Positions 26,601 through 34,872 of a DNA stretch of 45,411 nt are shown here, in pieces. Each line of letters opens with the position of its first letter. The stretch's first letter is position 1. Source of the DNA: JAYZAP01 sp964645285 (GTDB lineage: Bacteria > Pseudomonadota > Alphaproteobacteria > JAAXGF01); NCBI GenBank assembly GCA_964645285.1, contig CAZYDR010000015.1, positions 1 through 45,411 on the forward strand. Direction: 5' to 3'. Made by a program: the position numbers and the translations under genes. Below the pieces are notes generated by a model. That model ran no database searches. It was not told where the DNA came from and worked only from the letters and a program-made list of their open reading frames with translations.

Positions 26601-27033
26601 CAACGTCATGCTCGGCTACCTGCGGGCCGAGGCGCCCGGTGTGTTGGAGCGCACGGAAGGTCAGCGCTATGACACCGGCGATATCGTTACCGTCGATGCC
26701 CAGGGCTTCATCACCATCCAGGGCCGGGCCAAGCGGTTTGCCAAGATCGCCGGCGAAATGGTCAGCCTGACGGCCGTCGAGAGCTATGCCGCCGAGACCT
26801 GGCCCGACCATAGCCACGCGGTCGTAAGCATTACCGATGCCCGCGAGGGCGAACAACTGGTACTGGTGACCGACCGGCCCGAGGCCGACCGCCAGGACCT
26901 GCTGGCCTATGCGCAACGCCAGGGCATTACCGAGCTGATGGTGCCGAAAGATATTCGTACCGTCCATGCGGTCCCCCTACTGGGAACCGGCAAGGTGGAC
27001 TACGTCGGCGTCAAATCAATCGTCGAGGGGTAG
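23623..27033 (+). CDS. aas: LplT-PlsC-Aas fusion: lysophospholipid transporter / acyltransferase / acyl-ACP synthetase
   Basis: A 1136-residue three-domain protein for phospholipid salvage. Residues 1 to about 410 are an MFS transporter like LplT, opening with FVTQALGALNDNLFKNALV. Residues about 430-620 are a PlsC-type acyltransferase with NHVSFLD (His464, Asp469) and FPEGR (531-535). Residues about 640-1136 are an AMP-forming ligase with the P-loop FTSGSEGTPKG (804-814), YGATETSP (from 943), YDTGDIV and the C-terminal lysine Lys1124 in GTGKVDY. The protein would flip a lysophospholipid inward, activate a fatty acid and re-acylate it. The start at 23623 has a weak ribosome site; an upstream TTG at 23587 is less likely. 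Four nt separate it from the ceramidase-like gene. Confidence 0.92.
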   Translation: MSENQIHLLATRRFLPLFVTQALGALNDNLFKNALVVLIIYRIAEAAGLNGQILVTIAGGIFILPFFLFSATAGQLADKFEKSKMIRWIKTAEVAIMGLGVVSSWYGDVYLMMVVLFFMGVQSSFFGPLKYSILPDHLAKGELIGGNALIEAGTFLAILLGTIAGGLLILGEHGSTIISAGIIGLACAGLAASFGIPVAPAPAPDLKLNPNFVGETWKIVRHACEKRDIFLSIQGISWFWLVGATFLAQFPAFSKDVIGGDETVVTLFLTLFSVGIALGSLLCNNLLKGAISAKYVPFSAVGMSVFIADLYLASIGQVAASPDLINAWTFLQEPANWRIVFDLIAIAVCGGLFIVPLYTILQTRSDERHRSRVIAANNIINALFMVMGALAATAMLGAGFSVPEVFFALAAGNGIAAIYICGLLPDAIIKAMLKVILRLCYRVEVDGLEHIAKAGKRAVIVVNHVSFLDAVLLAVYLPVKPMFAINTHTAEAWWMKPFLALVDAFPMDPTNPMATKSLIKAVREDRQCVIFPEGRITVTGALMKVYEGPGMIADKADAMLVPVRVNGAQYTPFSRLKGKVRLRWFPKITVTILEPRCFAIPDHIVGRERRRIAGTKLYDVMSEMIFQTSRHRTTLFDAVLDAQDIHGRAQPVAEDIERKPLSYGRLVLGALMLGRKLAKPTKKGEYVGLMLPNSVAAVATFFGLQAFGRVPAMLNFSTGAKNMLAAISAAEIKTVLTSRRFIEMADMAETIAALRQETDVVYLEDVKQSIGPMAKLVGSLSRPFARGIHKGLGISPDDPAVVLFTSGSEGTPKGVVLSHGNLLANHDQLASRIDVSPTDIVFNTLPIFHSFGLTGGTLLPMLSGIKTFLYPSPLHYRIVPPLVYDTDATVLFGTDTFLTGYARVAHPYNFYSLRYVFAGAEKVKPETSRIWADRFGLRIMEGYGATETSPVIAANTPMHCQAGSVGRFMPGMTYELEPVPGIDQGGRLIVTGPNVMLGYLRAEAPGVLERTEGQRYDTGDIVTVDAQGFITIQGRAKRFAKIAGEMVSLTAVESYAAETWPDHSHAVVSITDAREGEQLVLVTDRPEADRQDLLAYAQRQGITELMVPKDIRTVHAVPLLGTGKVDYVGVKSIVEG

Positions 27034-27037
27034 GACC

Positions 27038-27835
27038 ATGAACCGGATGAGTTACAAGCAGCGGGTCGCCATCCTTGGGGCCATGTTCGTTGTCTCCGTG
27101 GTGGCGGTACTGTTCGTGGCGCCCATCCCCCAGGACCCGGCCTATCACCTGTTCGCCGATAGCCGGCCGCTTCTCGGCATTGCGAATTTCGGCGATGTCA
27201 TGTCGAACCTGGGCTTCGCCGTGGTTGGGATCGTGGGCGTGTGGTCGGTGTTCGGGCCCCGCCGCCACAATCTGTTCGACAGCCCACGGGTGGCTTGGCC
27301 CTATCAGACATTCTTCATGGGCGTCGGCCTGGTCTGCCTGGGCTCGTCCTACTATCACTTGGCGCCCGACAACGCCCCCCTGTTCTGGGACCGGCTACCC
27401 ATGACCATCGCCTTCATGGCGCTGTTCTACGCCATCCTCGCCGACCGCGTCGCCGGCATTTCCAAGGGCTGCCGCTGGCTGCTACCCCTACTGGTCGCCG
27501 CCGGCTTCGCCAGCCTGCTCTACTGGGACTGGACCGAGAGCCTGGGCCGGGGCGATCTGCGCTTCTACGCCCTGGTGCAGTTCTACCCCATGCTCGCCCT
27601 GCCGGTGATCTGCTGGCTGTTTCCCAAGGCGCACTATACCGGTGGCGGCTATCTCATCTGGGTGATTTTCTGGTACGCTGCCGCCAAGGGCCTGGAACAC
27701 TTCGACGGTGAAGTCTTCACCCTGCTGGGCCACACGGTCAGCGGCCACAGCCTCAAACACCTGGCATCGGCTATGGCCGCCTTCATGCTGTGGCGAATGG
27801 TGGTCGGGAACGGCGAGTTGCGCCGGCTATCCTGA
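27038..27835 (+). CDS. Alkaline-ceramidase-like (CREST) membrane protein
   Basis: A 265-residue protein with about seven membrane segments, of the CREST superfamily that includes alkaline phytoceramidase. The zinc-site pattern is visible: Ser56 (MSNLGFAVVG), His107 (SSYYHL), Asp118 (WDRLPMT) and the C-terminal HxxxH (His237 and His241 in SGHSLKHL). These enzymes hydrolyse amide bonds of ceramides or related lipids in the membrane. It starts 4 nt after the Aas-like stop with GGGGTAGGA before the ATG, so the two genes form an operon and probably share a lipid-remodelling task. Whether this organism makes sphingolipids is not shown in the window. Confidence 0.8.
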   Translation: MNRMSYKQRVAILGAMFVVSVVAVLFVAPIPQDPAYHLFADSRPLLGIANFGDVMSNLGFAVVGIVGVWSVFGPRRHNLFDSPRVAWPYQTFFMGVGLVCLGSSYYHLAPDNAPLFWDRLPMTIAFMALFYAILADRVAGISKGCRWLLPLLVAAGFASLLYWDWTESLGRGDLRFYALVQFYPMLALPVICWLFPKAHYTGGGYLIWVIFWYAAAKGLEHFDGEVFTLLGHTVSGHSLKHLASAMAAFMLWRMVVGNGELRRLS

Positions 27836-27897
27836 ATAACATTGACCGCCGATAAGCGCTACGCTCACCGACGTACGTTTCAGGGAGTGGAAGCGCC

Positions 27898-29343
27898 ATG
27901 GAAAGAACACTGATCACGAACGGTGTGATCGTCACCGTTGATCCGGACCTGGGCATCCTCGATGGCGGCGATCTGCTGATCGAGGACGGCAGGATCGCCG
28001 CGATTGGTCATCATCTCGACGCCGCCGATGCACGGCGGATCGACGCCACGGGCATGATCGTCATGCCGGGGTTGATCAATGCTCATATCCATACCTGGGA
28101 AACCGTGTTTCGCGGCATTGGCGCCGATTGGATCAATCACGAATACTTCGAGTATTTTCTCGGTGAGCTGGCCGAACAGTTCACCCCCGACGACATTTAC
28201 ATATCGACGCTCATGGGCTGCCTCAATCAGATCGACGGCGGCTGCACCACGGTGTTCGACTGGCTGCACAACACCCATAGTCCCGACCACACGGACATGG
28301 CCATCGCCGCCCTTGAGGAGTCCGGGGTGCGGGCGGTGTTCGGTCACGGCACGCCGAAGCCGAGCCCGAAGCCTGGCGAGCCGCATTTTTCGACGATCCC
28401 CCATCCGGCCCACGAAATCGAACGCCTGCGCAAGGGGCGGTTCGCGTCGGACGACGGCCTGCTGTCCCTCGCCATGTGTATTCTCGGGCCCGACTACTCC
28501 CCCCTGGAGGTCAACCGCCATGATTTTCTGCTGGCCCGTGAATACGACCTGCTGACCAGTGCCCACGTGTGGGGCGGCCCCAAGCGGCTGACGCCCAACG
28601 GCTACTTCACACTGGTTGAAGAGGGCCTGCTGGATGCCAAGCACAATGCGGTCCACGCCAATTATTTCGAAGACGACGAGGTCAGGCTGCTGGTCGATCA
28701 CGGCTGCTCCTTCACCGCCACCTCGTCCATCGAGGCCGGCCTGCCCCGGCCGCCGCTAATCAGCAAGGTGATCGTCGCCGGTGGCTACCCCTCCATCGCC
28801 ATCGACACGGAGATCGAGATCACGGGCAGCATGTTCGAAGTCATGCGCGCCTCGATCCAGTTGCAGCGGGCGTTTGACGCGGTCGATGCCGCGGCCGTCA
28901 CCGCCCGTGGCGAGAGACAACCGGCCAACAGCGACAAGCTGAGTCGACCGGATATTGACAGCACGTCGGTGTCGGGCAAACCCCTGTCACGATGGATGGA
29001 TGTTCTAGAGTGGGCGACCATCAACAACGCACGCGCCATGAATCTCGATCATGTAACCGGTTCCCTGACCCCCGGCAAGCAGGCGGACATCGTCCTGCTG
29101 CGGGCCACCGACCTCAACATGCTGCCTGCCTTCGATCCGGTGCAGGCGATCGTTGTTCATGCTAATCAGTCCAACGTGGACACGGTGCTGATCGGTGGTC
29201 GCGTGGTCAAGGCTGACGGTCGCATGCTGTATCCAGCGCAAGCCCTGACCGACAACGGAGTCCAGCTGGTAGACGCAAGCCGGCGTCTTATGGGCGAGGC
29301 CGGCGACAACCTGTCGATGGACCAGCTGGTTGGAATGGACTAG
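27898..29343 (+). CDS. Amidohydrolase-superfamily deaminase/chlorohydrolase-like
   Basis: A 481-residue metal-dependent hydrolase of the AtzA/TrzN/cytosine-deaminase-like group. Ligands are His63/His65 (NAHIHTWE), His223 (SAHVWGG), His253 (VHANYF) and Asp303 (AIDTEIE). The Glu that normally follows the third His (HxxE) is absent, as in some TrzN-type enzymes. N- and C-terminal strands form the usual composite beta sandwich, with LTPGKQADIVLL near the end as in this family. Substrate unknown; amino-heterocycles or cyclic ureides are typical. It precedes the LLM paralogue by 77 nt on the same strand. Confidence 0.85.
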   Translation: MERTLITNGVIVTVDPDLGILDGGDLLIEDGRIAAIGHHLDAADARRIDATGMIVMPGLINAHIHTWETVFRGIGADWINHEYFEYFLGELAEQFTPDDIYISTLMGCLNQIDGGCTTVFDWLHNTHSPDHTDMAIAALEESGVRAVFGHGTPKPSPKPGEPHFSTIPHPAHEIERLRKGRFASDDGLLSLAMCILGPDYSPLEVNRHDFLLAREYDLLTSAHVWGGPKRLTPNGYFTLVEEGLLDAKHNAVHANYFEDDEVRLLVDHGCSFTATSSIEAGLPRPPLISKVIVAGGYPSIAIDTEIEITGSMFEVMRASIQLQRAFDAVDAAAVTARGERQPANSDKLSRPDIDSTSVSGKPLSRWMDVLEWATINNARAMNLDHVTGSLTPGKQADIVLLRATDLNMLPAFDPVQAIVVHANQSNVDTVLIGGRVVKADGRMLYPAQALTDNGVQLVDASRRLMGEAGDNLSMDQLVGMD

Positions 29344-29420
29344 GCCGCCACGCCACCAATTGTTTGACCCGAAGATACGCTTGCGTTCAAATCGCCCCAC
29401 AGTCACGGTTGGAGGACGTC

Positions 29421-30368
29421 ATGAATGCGAGCCCAAGCGGCCGATGCAAGATCGGCATCATTCTCCCCGAGGGCGAAAACGATATGGCGGGAGACACCGC
29501 CCGCTGGCGCGACTACCAGACAATGGCCCATATGGCGGAACAGATTGGGCTGGATTCCGTCTGGTACGTGGATCACCTGATTTATCGCGAGGGTCGGGCC
29601 ACCGTCGTCAAGCAGCAGGGGGTCTGGGAGTGCTGGACCATGCTCACCGGTCTCGCCGCCATAACCGAGCGCGTCGAGCTGGGCTCCCTGGTGACCCCGA
29701 CGTCGTTTCGCAATCCGGCCGTGTTCGCCAAACAGATCGACGCCATTGAAGAGATCTCGGGCGGCCGTGTCATCCTGGGGCTGGGCGCCGGCTGGAATGA
29801 ACCCGAATACACCGCGTTCGGCTTGCCGTTCGACAAGCGGGTGTCGCGTTTCGAGGAAGCCTTCACCATCATTCGAACCCTGTTGCACGAAGGGGCGATC
29901 GACTTCGACGGCGAATTCTATTCGGCCCGCGATTGTGAGCTGTCGCCGCGCGGACCGCGAGCCGAGGGGCCGCCCCTGATGATCGGATCCCAGGGCAAAC
30001 GCATGCTGCGTATTTCGCTACCCCACGTGCAAAGCTGGAATGCCTGGCTGTGCCCGGGCCAAAGTAGCGCCGACAAGGTACCGGAGCTCAGGGACAATAT
30101 CGACGCGGCGTGCAGGGAGGTCGATGTGGACCCGGCCGCGATCGAGCGCACTGTGTCTATTATCGTCGATCAGTCGGGCCGTCACGAAGTCCCGGCGAGC
30201 ATGGACCCGGATACGGCGATCCCCTTGACCGGCTCTCCGGAAGAGATCGCCGCCGGGCTCCAGGCCTTCGCCGACGAAGGCATAAGCCACATTCAAGTCT
30301 ACCTGGTCCCCAACACCCTCGAAACCATCGAGCGCTTTCGTAAGGTTCTGGAGGCGGTGGGGCACTGA
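29421..30368 (+). CDS. LLM-class flavin-dependent oxidoreductase (copy 2)
   Basis: A 315-residue luciferase-like monooxygenase, the same length as the protein at 8112-9059 and alignable to it without obvious gaps. Shared blocks include AEQIGLDSVW, SLVTPTSFRNPAVFAKQID, GLGAGWNEPEY and SRFEEAFTIIRTLL. They differ mainly at the N-terminus (SGRCKIGIILPEGEN) and in the 210-270 region, where substrate or partner specificity may lie. The start at 29421 follows TTGGAGGACGTC. It sits between an amidohydrolase and an OYE/Fe-S enzyme, all on the plus strand with short gaps, so a common pathway is likely (inference). Cofactor could be FMN or F420. Confidence 0.88.
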   Translation: MNASPSGRCKIGIILPEGENDMAGDTARWRDYQTMAHMAEQIGLDSVWYVDHLIYREGRATVVKQQGVWECWTMLTGLAAITERVELGSLVTPTSFRNPAVFAKQIDAIEEISGGRVILGLGAGWNEPEYTAFGLPFDKRVSRFEEAFTIIRTLLHEGAIDFDGEFYSARDCELSPRGPRAEGPPLMIGSQGKRMLRISLPHVQSWNAWLCPGQSSADKVPELRDNIDAACREVDVDPAAIERTVSIIVDQSGRHEVPASMDPDTAIPLTGSPEEIAAGLQAFADEGISHIQVYLVPNTLETIERFRKVLEAVGH

Positions 30369-30412
30369 TCGGACGACGCACCTTCCGGTTTACTCTCCCA
30401 AGGAACATCGTC

Positions 30413-32374
30413 ATGAGTAACTTTTCCAACCTGCTGTCGCCATTTCAGATCAAGGGCTTGGAGATTAGAAATCGAATTTTCTCAACGGGCCATGAAACCC
30501 TGCTGGTGACCGGCGGTATCCCGGACGAAGCGCTGGCCGCTTACCACGAAGCACGCGCCAGGGGCGGCGCCGGATTGATCGTCACTGAGGCGACATCGGT
30601 TCATGAGAGCGCGTTCTTCAACACCGCTATGCCGGTCGGCTATACCCGGGATTGCATTCCCGGGTTTCGCCTGGTCGCCGATGCGATTCATCACCACGGA
30701 ACGATTGTCTTCGGCCAGCTCTACCATCCCGGCGGCGAGATGATGGGCATTTGGCCGGATGGTTCGCGGCCGGTCTGCTGGGCGCCGTCGGCGAATGACC
30801 ACGAACGTTATTTGGTTACGTCACGGGCCATGAGCGACGCCATGATTCGCTCTGTCATCACCGGCTATGCGACGACCGCCGCGAACCTGGTGGAGGCTGG
30901 CTATGACGGCGTCGAGATCGTCGCCAGCCACGGTTATCTGCCGGCGCAGTTTCTTTCCGCGAATCTCAACCGCCGGGAAGATTGCTGGGGCGGCAGCGAT
31001 GAAAACCGCCAGCGCTTCGTCATGGAGATCGCCCGTGCGGTGCGCGCCGCGATCCCCGCTGACAAGATTCTGGGAATGCGCATCTCCCTCGGTGAGAAGA
31101 CCGAAAAAGGCATGAATCGCCATGAAGCCATGGCCGCCATCGTCGCGCTCCAGGAGGCGGGCCTTATCGACTACCTCAACGTCACCGTGGGATCGTCGGG
31201 AACCAGTCACGCCAACGATTTCGTCATCCCGCCGATGACCAAGGAAGCCGGATTCATGACCACCGAGGCCGGCGACGTGAAGCCTTCGGTAACGCTGCCG
31301 GTGCTGCTCGCCGGGCGGTTTAATCAGCCGCACCAGGCGGAACAGGCAATCGCCGACGGGGCGGCCGACATGATCGGCATGACACGGGCGCAAATCTGCG
31401 ATCCTGAATTGGCCAACAAGCTGACTGCTGGGCGGGCGGACGACGTCCGCGCCTGTATCGCCTGCAATCAGGCCTGTGTCGGGCATCTCTACTTCGGGGC
31501 CCCGATCTCCTGTATCCAACGGCCCGAGACTGGCCGCGAGCTGTCCTATGGAAGCCGCCAGCCGGCGGCCATGCCGCGCAAGGTCTTGATCGCCGGTGGT
31601 GGGCCCGGCGGCATGAAAGCTGCCGCCGTCGCGGCCGAGCGCGGTCATCAGGTTGTTCTATGTGAAACTACCGCCCGCCTCGGTGGCCAGGCTCTGCTTG
31701 CCCAACTTTTGCCCGGGCGCGCCGAGTTCGGCGGCATCGTCACCAACCTGTCTCGCGAGCTCGAACTGGCTGGTGTCGAGATACGACTGAACACTGCGGT
31801 CACCCGCTCCCTTACCGAACAGGAGCAGCCGGATGCGATTATCGTCGCCACCGGCGCTACGCCCCACATGCCGCAATTCGAAGGTGCCGAGAACAAGCAC
31901 GTCGTATCCGCCTGGCAGGTGCTATCGAATGACGTTAACTGCGGCGGCGAGGTGGTCGTTGCCGACTGGCGCGGCGACTGGATCGGGGTCGGCATCGCCC
32001 AGATGCTTGCCCAGGAAGGCCGGCACGTACGGTTGGTGACCTCATGCAACGCCCCCGGCATCAGCATACCGGCGTCCGTCCGCGACCAGATCGTTGGCGA
32101 GCTGGCGCGCCTGACCGTTGAGATCACGCCCAATGCCCGATTGTTTGGCGTCGACGAGGACACCGCCTTTTTCCAGCAGACCATGACCGGGGAAGCGATC
32201 CTCATGGAGGGTGTGGAGACCCTGGTGTTGGCGTTGAGCCACCGCTCTGATGACAGCCTGTTGGCCGAACTCGGCGATCTTGGCGCGGATCTACACGTGA
32301 TCGGTGACGCCTTCGCACCACGGACGGCGGAGGAAGCGGTGCTGGAAGGATTGAAAGTCGCGACGTCGATCTGA
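30413..32374 (+). CDS. NADH:flavin oxidoreductase, OYE/4Fe-4S/FAD type (2,4-dienoyl-CoA-reductase/TMADH-like)
   Basis: A complete 653-residue enzyme with an FMN barrel (1 to about 340), a 4Fe-4S cluster at C348, C351, C355 and C367 (CIACNQAC...C) and a C-terminal FAD/NAD(P) domain starting VLIAGGGPGGMKAA (391-404). The active site shows His173 and Tyr175 (SHGYLPAQF), as in dienoyl-CoA reductases and enoate reductases. No covalent-FMN Cys is present at the TMADH position, where the sequence is STGHETL, unlike the partial enzyme at 1-1131. It would reduce an activated C=C or demethylate/oxidise an amine-type substrate. It starts 44 nt after the LLM copy 2 stop behind AAGGAA. Confidence 0.88.
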   Translation: MSNFSNLLSPFQIKGLEIRNRIFSTGHETLLVTGGIPDEALAAYHEARARGGAGLIVTEATSVHESAFFNTAMPVGYTRDCIPGFRLVADAIHHHGTIVFGQLYHPGGEMMGIWPDGSRPVCWAPSANDHERYLVTSRAMSDAMIRSVITGYATTAANLVEAGYDGVEIVASHGYLPAQFLSANLNRREDCWGGSDENRQRFVMEIARAVRAAIPADKILGMRISLGEKTEKGMNRHEAMAAIVALQEAGLIDYLNVTVGSSGTSHANDFVIPPMTKEAGFMTTEAGDVKPSVTLPVLLAGRFNQPHQAEQAIADGAADMIGMTRAQICDPELANKLTAGRADDVRACIACNQACVGHLYFGAPISCIQRPETGRELSYGSRQPAAMPRKVLIAGGGPGGMKAAAVAAERGHQVVLCETTARLGGQALLAQLLPGRAEFGGIVTNLSRELELAGVEIRLNTAVTRSLTEQEQPDAIIVATGATPHMPQFEGAENKHVVSAWQVLSNDVNCGGEVVVADWRGDWIGVGIAQMLAQEGRHVRLVTSCNAPGISIPASVRDQIVGELARLTVEITPNARLFGVDEDTAFFQQTMTGEAILMEGVETLVLALSHRSDDSLLAELGDLGADLHVIGDAFAPRTAEEAVLEGLKVATSI

Positions 32375-32459
32375 GCCAATTTGCTCTACCCGCCAGTGCG
32401 GGCCAGACATTTCCGCTTCGATGCATTATTAGATGGGCCTTCGGGTCAATCAAAGTGAT

Positions 32460-33257
32460 ATGGGCGAGAAGATGGCGGAGACCAGCGGCGAGTACAGCGC
32501 GGAGCATTTCGCCTGCCACGAGATCATTTGGGGCGAAGGCTGGATGTCCCAGGGCGGCGAGGATGAGGTGGCCGCCGTGGTCCAGGGGATGGATTTATCG
32601 GGGAAGACCGTTCTCGACATCGGTTCCGGTCTCGGCGGGCCCTCGGTAGCCCTGGCGGCGAACCACAACCCCGGAAGGGTCATCTCCATCGATATTCAGG
32701 CCGAGCAGTCGGCCCTGGCCCAAGAGCTGGCCACCAGGCGCGGCGTAGCCGATCGCATCACCTACCAGGTGGTTGAACCCGGGCCGTTTCCCTTCGCCGA
32801 CGCCAGCTTCGATGTGGTGTTCAGTGTCGGCGTGTTTCTCCAGATCCCCACCAAGCAGTCGCTCTATGACGACATCTACCGGATCCTGAAGCCCGGCGGG
32901 ACGCTGGCGGCCAACGATTGGCTGGGCGGCGGCGACGATACGCTGTCGCCCGAGATGGTGTCGTTCATGACCGGTGGCGGCCTGACCTTCCACTGGGCCT
33001 CGGCGGATAAAACCAGAGGCTTTCTCGAGCACGCCGGGTTCACCGACATCGTCGTCAAGGACTATCAACAACGGTTCCTTGAAATCCTGCGGGGCGATGT
33101 GGAGCAGATGGAATCCGGCGCGACCCGAGAGCAACTCATCGACGCCTTTGACGAGTCCGTGGCGAACGACTGGCTGTCAAACTGGCAACAGATCGAACTG
33201 CTCGCCCAACGCGGTGAAATCTGCCTCGCCCAGATGCGCGCCACCAAGCCTGCGTAG
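32460..33257 (+). CDS. SAM-dependent class I methyltransferase
   Basis: A methyltransferase of about 265 residues. The SAM-binding motif I is TVLDIGSGLGGPSVALA, the acidic ribose-binding residue is in VISIDIQAEQ, and RILKPGGTLAANDWLGG is the post-motif III strand. The pattern resembles phosphoethanolamine or glycine/sarcosine-type N-methyltransferases, but that level of detail is uncertain. Start choice is open: 32433, 32460 or 32472 are all in frame; 32472 has GGGCGAG just upstream, 32460 is a compromise. It follows the OYE enzyme by about 85 nt and is convergent with the broken secreted-protein gene. Confidence 0.8.
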   Translation: MGEKMAETSGEYSAEHFACHEIIWGEGWMSQGGEDEVAAVVQGMDLSGKTVLDIGSGLGGPSVALAANHNPGRVISIDIQAEQSALAQELATRRGVADRITYQVVEPGPFPFADASFDVVFSVGVFLQIPTKQSLYDDIYRILKPGGTLAANDWLGGGDDTLSPEMVSFMTGGGLTFHWASADKTRGFLEHAGFTDIVVKDYQQRFLEILRGDVEQMESGATREQLIDAFDESVANDWLSNWQQIELLAQRGEICLAQMRATKPA

Positions 33258-33272
33258 CGCCCCGCTAGATCC

Positions 33273-33974
33273 TCAAGGTGGGTTTGGTGAGGCGGCGCCA
33301 GGAACCGGCAATCCCATAACCCACTGGCAAAAATTCAGAAACCATCGGCGGTAATCGTTGTTCGCCAATGATGAGCCTTCGGTATTCAGGCAGGCGAAAA
33401 CAACGTTCCCATCACCGACAACAACGCGCCCGGCAAAAGCTATGTCGTATTCGCCGCCGGCGGCTTCCTTCCCGTAAATAATATCGGCGGACGGCGACAC
33501 ATAAAATCCAAGACCACCACTACCAAATTTGAAGGGGTCCACAGCCGCATTGACCGCATGGTTCGACCAGACGAAGCCCGGTAGTTTGAACGTTCCGACC
33601 CGAACGTCATCGAGCAACCCGTCAAATGCCAGGCAATCCCTGTATCCCCACAATAAGACATCGTTCCCGCGGGCGATCCACGCGGCGATGACGCCTCGCT
33701 GCGCGGACGAAATATCTCTCATTGGAATATCAAACCGGTAGGCGTCGCCTTAAAGATCAGGGTCGTCATTCAGCAAACCAATCATAGGGCGGCTGATCGT
33801 GACGATTATTGGGGTTACCCCGGCAACGACACGCGGATCGAACTGGCCAAGAATTTCAGGTGCAACCGCAGTCGCGTATTTCTCGGTGGCACCCGGGGTC
33901 TGGCCACTGGCTACAGTATTGATCCAAACCCCAATGACGAGCGCGACAATGAGTATCCAGTGGACAGGTTGCAT
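33273..33974 (-). pseudogene. Secreted protein of unknown function, interrupted by in-frame TAA
   Basis: Two open stretches in the same frame are separated by a single TAA (33752-33750). Reading through gives 233 residues: an N-terminal signal peptide (MQPVHWILIVALVIGVW...ASG) and a globular part. After the stop the text continues sensibly (GDAYRFDIPMRDISSAQRGVIAAWIARGNDVLLWGY), ending with GDGNVVFACLNTEGSSLANNDYRRWFLNFCQW. The DISSAQRGVIAAWIARGNDV segment and the repeated VVGDGNVVF pattern recall ThuA or glutamine-amidotransferase-like folds, a weak resemblance. A CAA or GAA to TAA change would explain the stop. Base composition is visibly less GC-rich than the neighbours, hinting at foreign origin. 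Last gene of the minus operon from 36776. Confidence 0.7.
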
Positions 33975-34011
33975 GTAAGAGGCCTCGAACAAATGGCGGC
34001 ACCAGCGACCA

Positions 34012-34866
34012 TTAGTCGTCCCAGACCCAGAGGTCGAGGCCGGTGTCATGGTCTTGACCGGACCTTTGGACGACACGAGCGCCGCCGGGCGCGTGCCCGT
34101 GGCCCAGGTGATGGCCATGTTTGGTATAGCCCAGGAGACAGCGAATGGTCTCGCCGTACTGAGCCGCGATTTCCGGCGGCACGGCGAGGTACTGGTTGAC
34201 CTCCTGGCGCAGCCACCCCAGGGAATAGGTGTTGATCAGACCCATGCGCGGACCGCTTGAGCGGTTGGCGCCGCCGCCGTGCCACAGGGACCCCATGTAG
34301 AATAGCGCCGAGCCCTTGGGCATAGCGGCCTGGACAGGCTCATCGAGTGTCTCGTCGTCGTCCATCGATACACCATGGCTGCCCAGCACCACGCGGGTGC
34401 CGCCGTTGTCTTCGGTAAAGTCGTTGAGCGCCCACATGACGCCGATCTGGAACTCCAGTTCCGGTATGCGCAGGGGATACATGGAATCGTCTGTATGCAG
34501 AACCTGGTCGTCCTCGCCCGGCAGGATCTCGATCCCGGTGGTGCTGCCGATGCGGTAGGTCAGGCAGTGCGGCTTGAGGATCGCGTCGGCCACCGCCAAC
34601 ACCCGGGCATGACCGATCATCTACGCCGTAGACGGAGCATAGCCCAGCACACTGGAACATCGCAGGGTGCGATAGCCGCTGAAGTCATCCTTCTGGTGTT
34701 TGCCGCGGGCATCGAACTCCGCCCGCAACTCAGCGGCGCAGACGTCAACGGCGGCGGTATCGAGCATGTTTCTGACCACGGCGGCGCCGGTTCGACGTAA
34801 CGCTTCAACCACCACATCGGTGTCGGCGTCATTGTCGAAAACAGGCAGTCGCATGGTCGTTCCCAT
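34012..34866 (-). pseudogene. Phytanoyl-CoA dioxygenase (PhyH)-family gene, interrupted by in-frame TAG
   Basis: Two same-frame segments, 34866-34624 and 34620-34012, are split only by TAG (34623-34621). Together they make a PhyH-type 2-oxoglutarate/Fe(II) dioxygenase of about 284 residues. The N-terminal part (RRTGAAVVRNMLD) is the usual lead-in. After the stop come the iron ligands His124 and Asp126 (LHTDDSM) and His196 (SLWHGGGAN), with Arg207 for 2-oxoglutarate. CAG or GAG to TAG would explain the lesion, at a place (PSTA*MIGHARVLAV) where homologues continue without a gap. Gap to the SDR gene is 6 nt. If the stop is real, neither half can be active because the first lacks the iron site and the second the first strands. 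Confidence 0.82.
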
Positions 34867-34872
34867 AACGCT

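Noticed and set aside
29386..29393. TTCAAATC resembling a tRNA T-loop
   Set aside because: The flanks form only three of five stem pairs and there is no room for a tRNA between the two genes.
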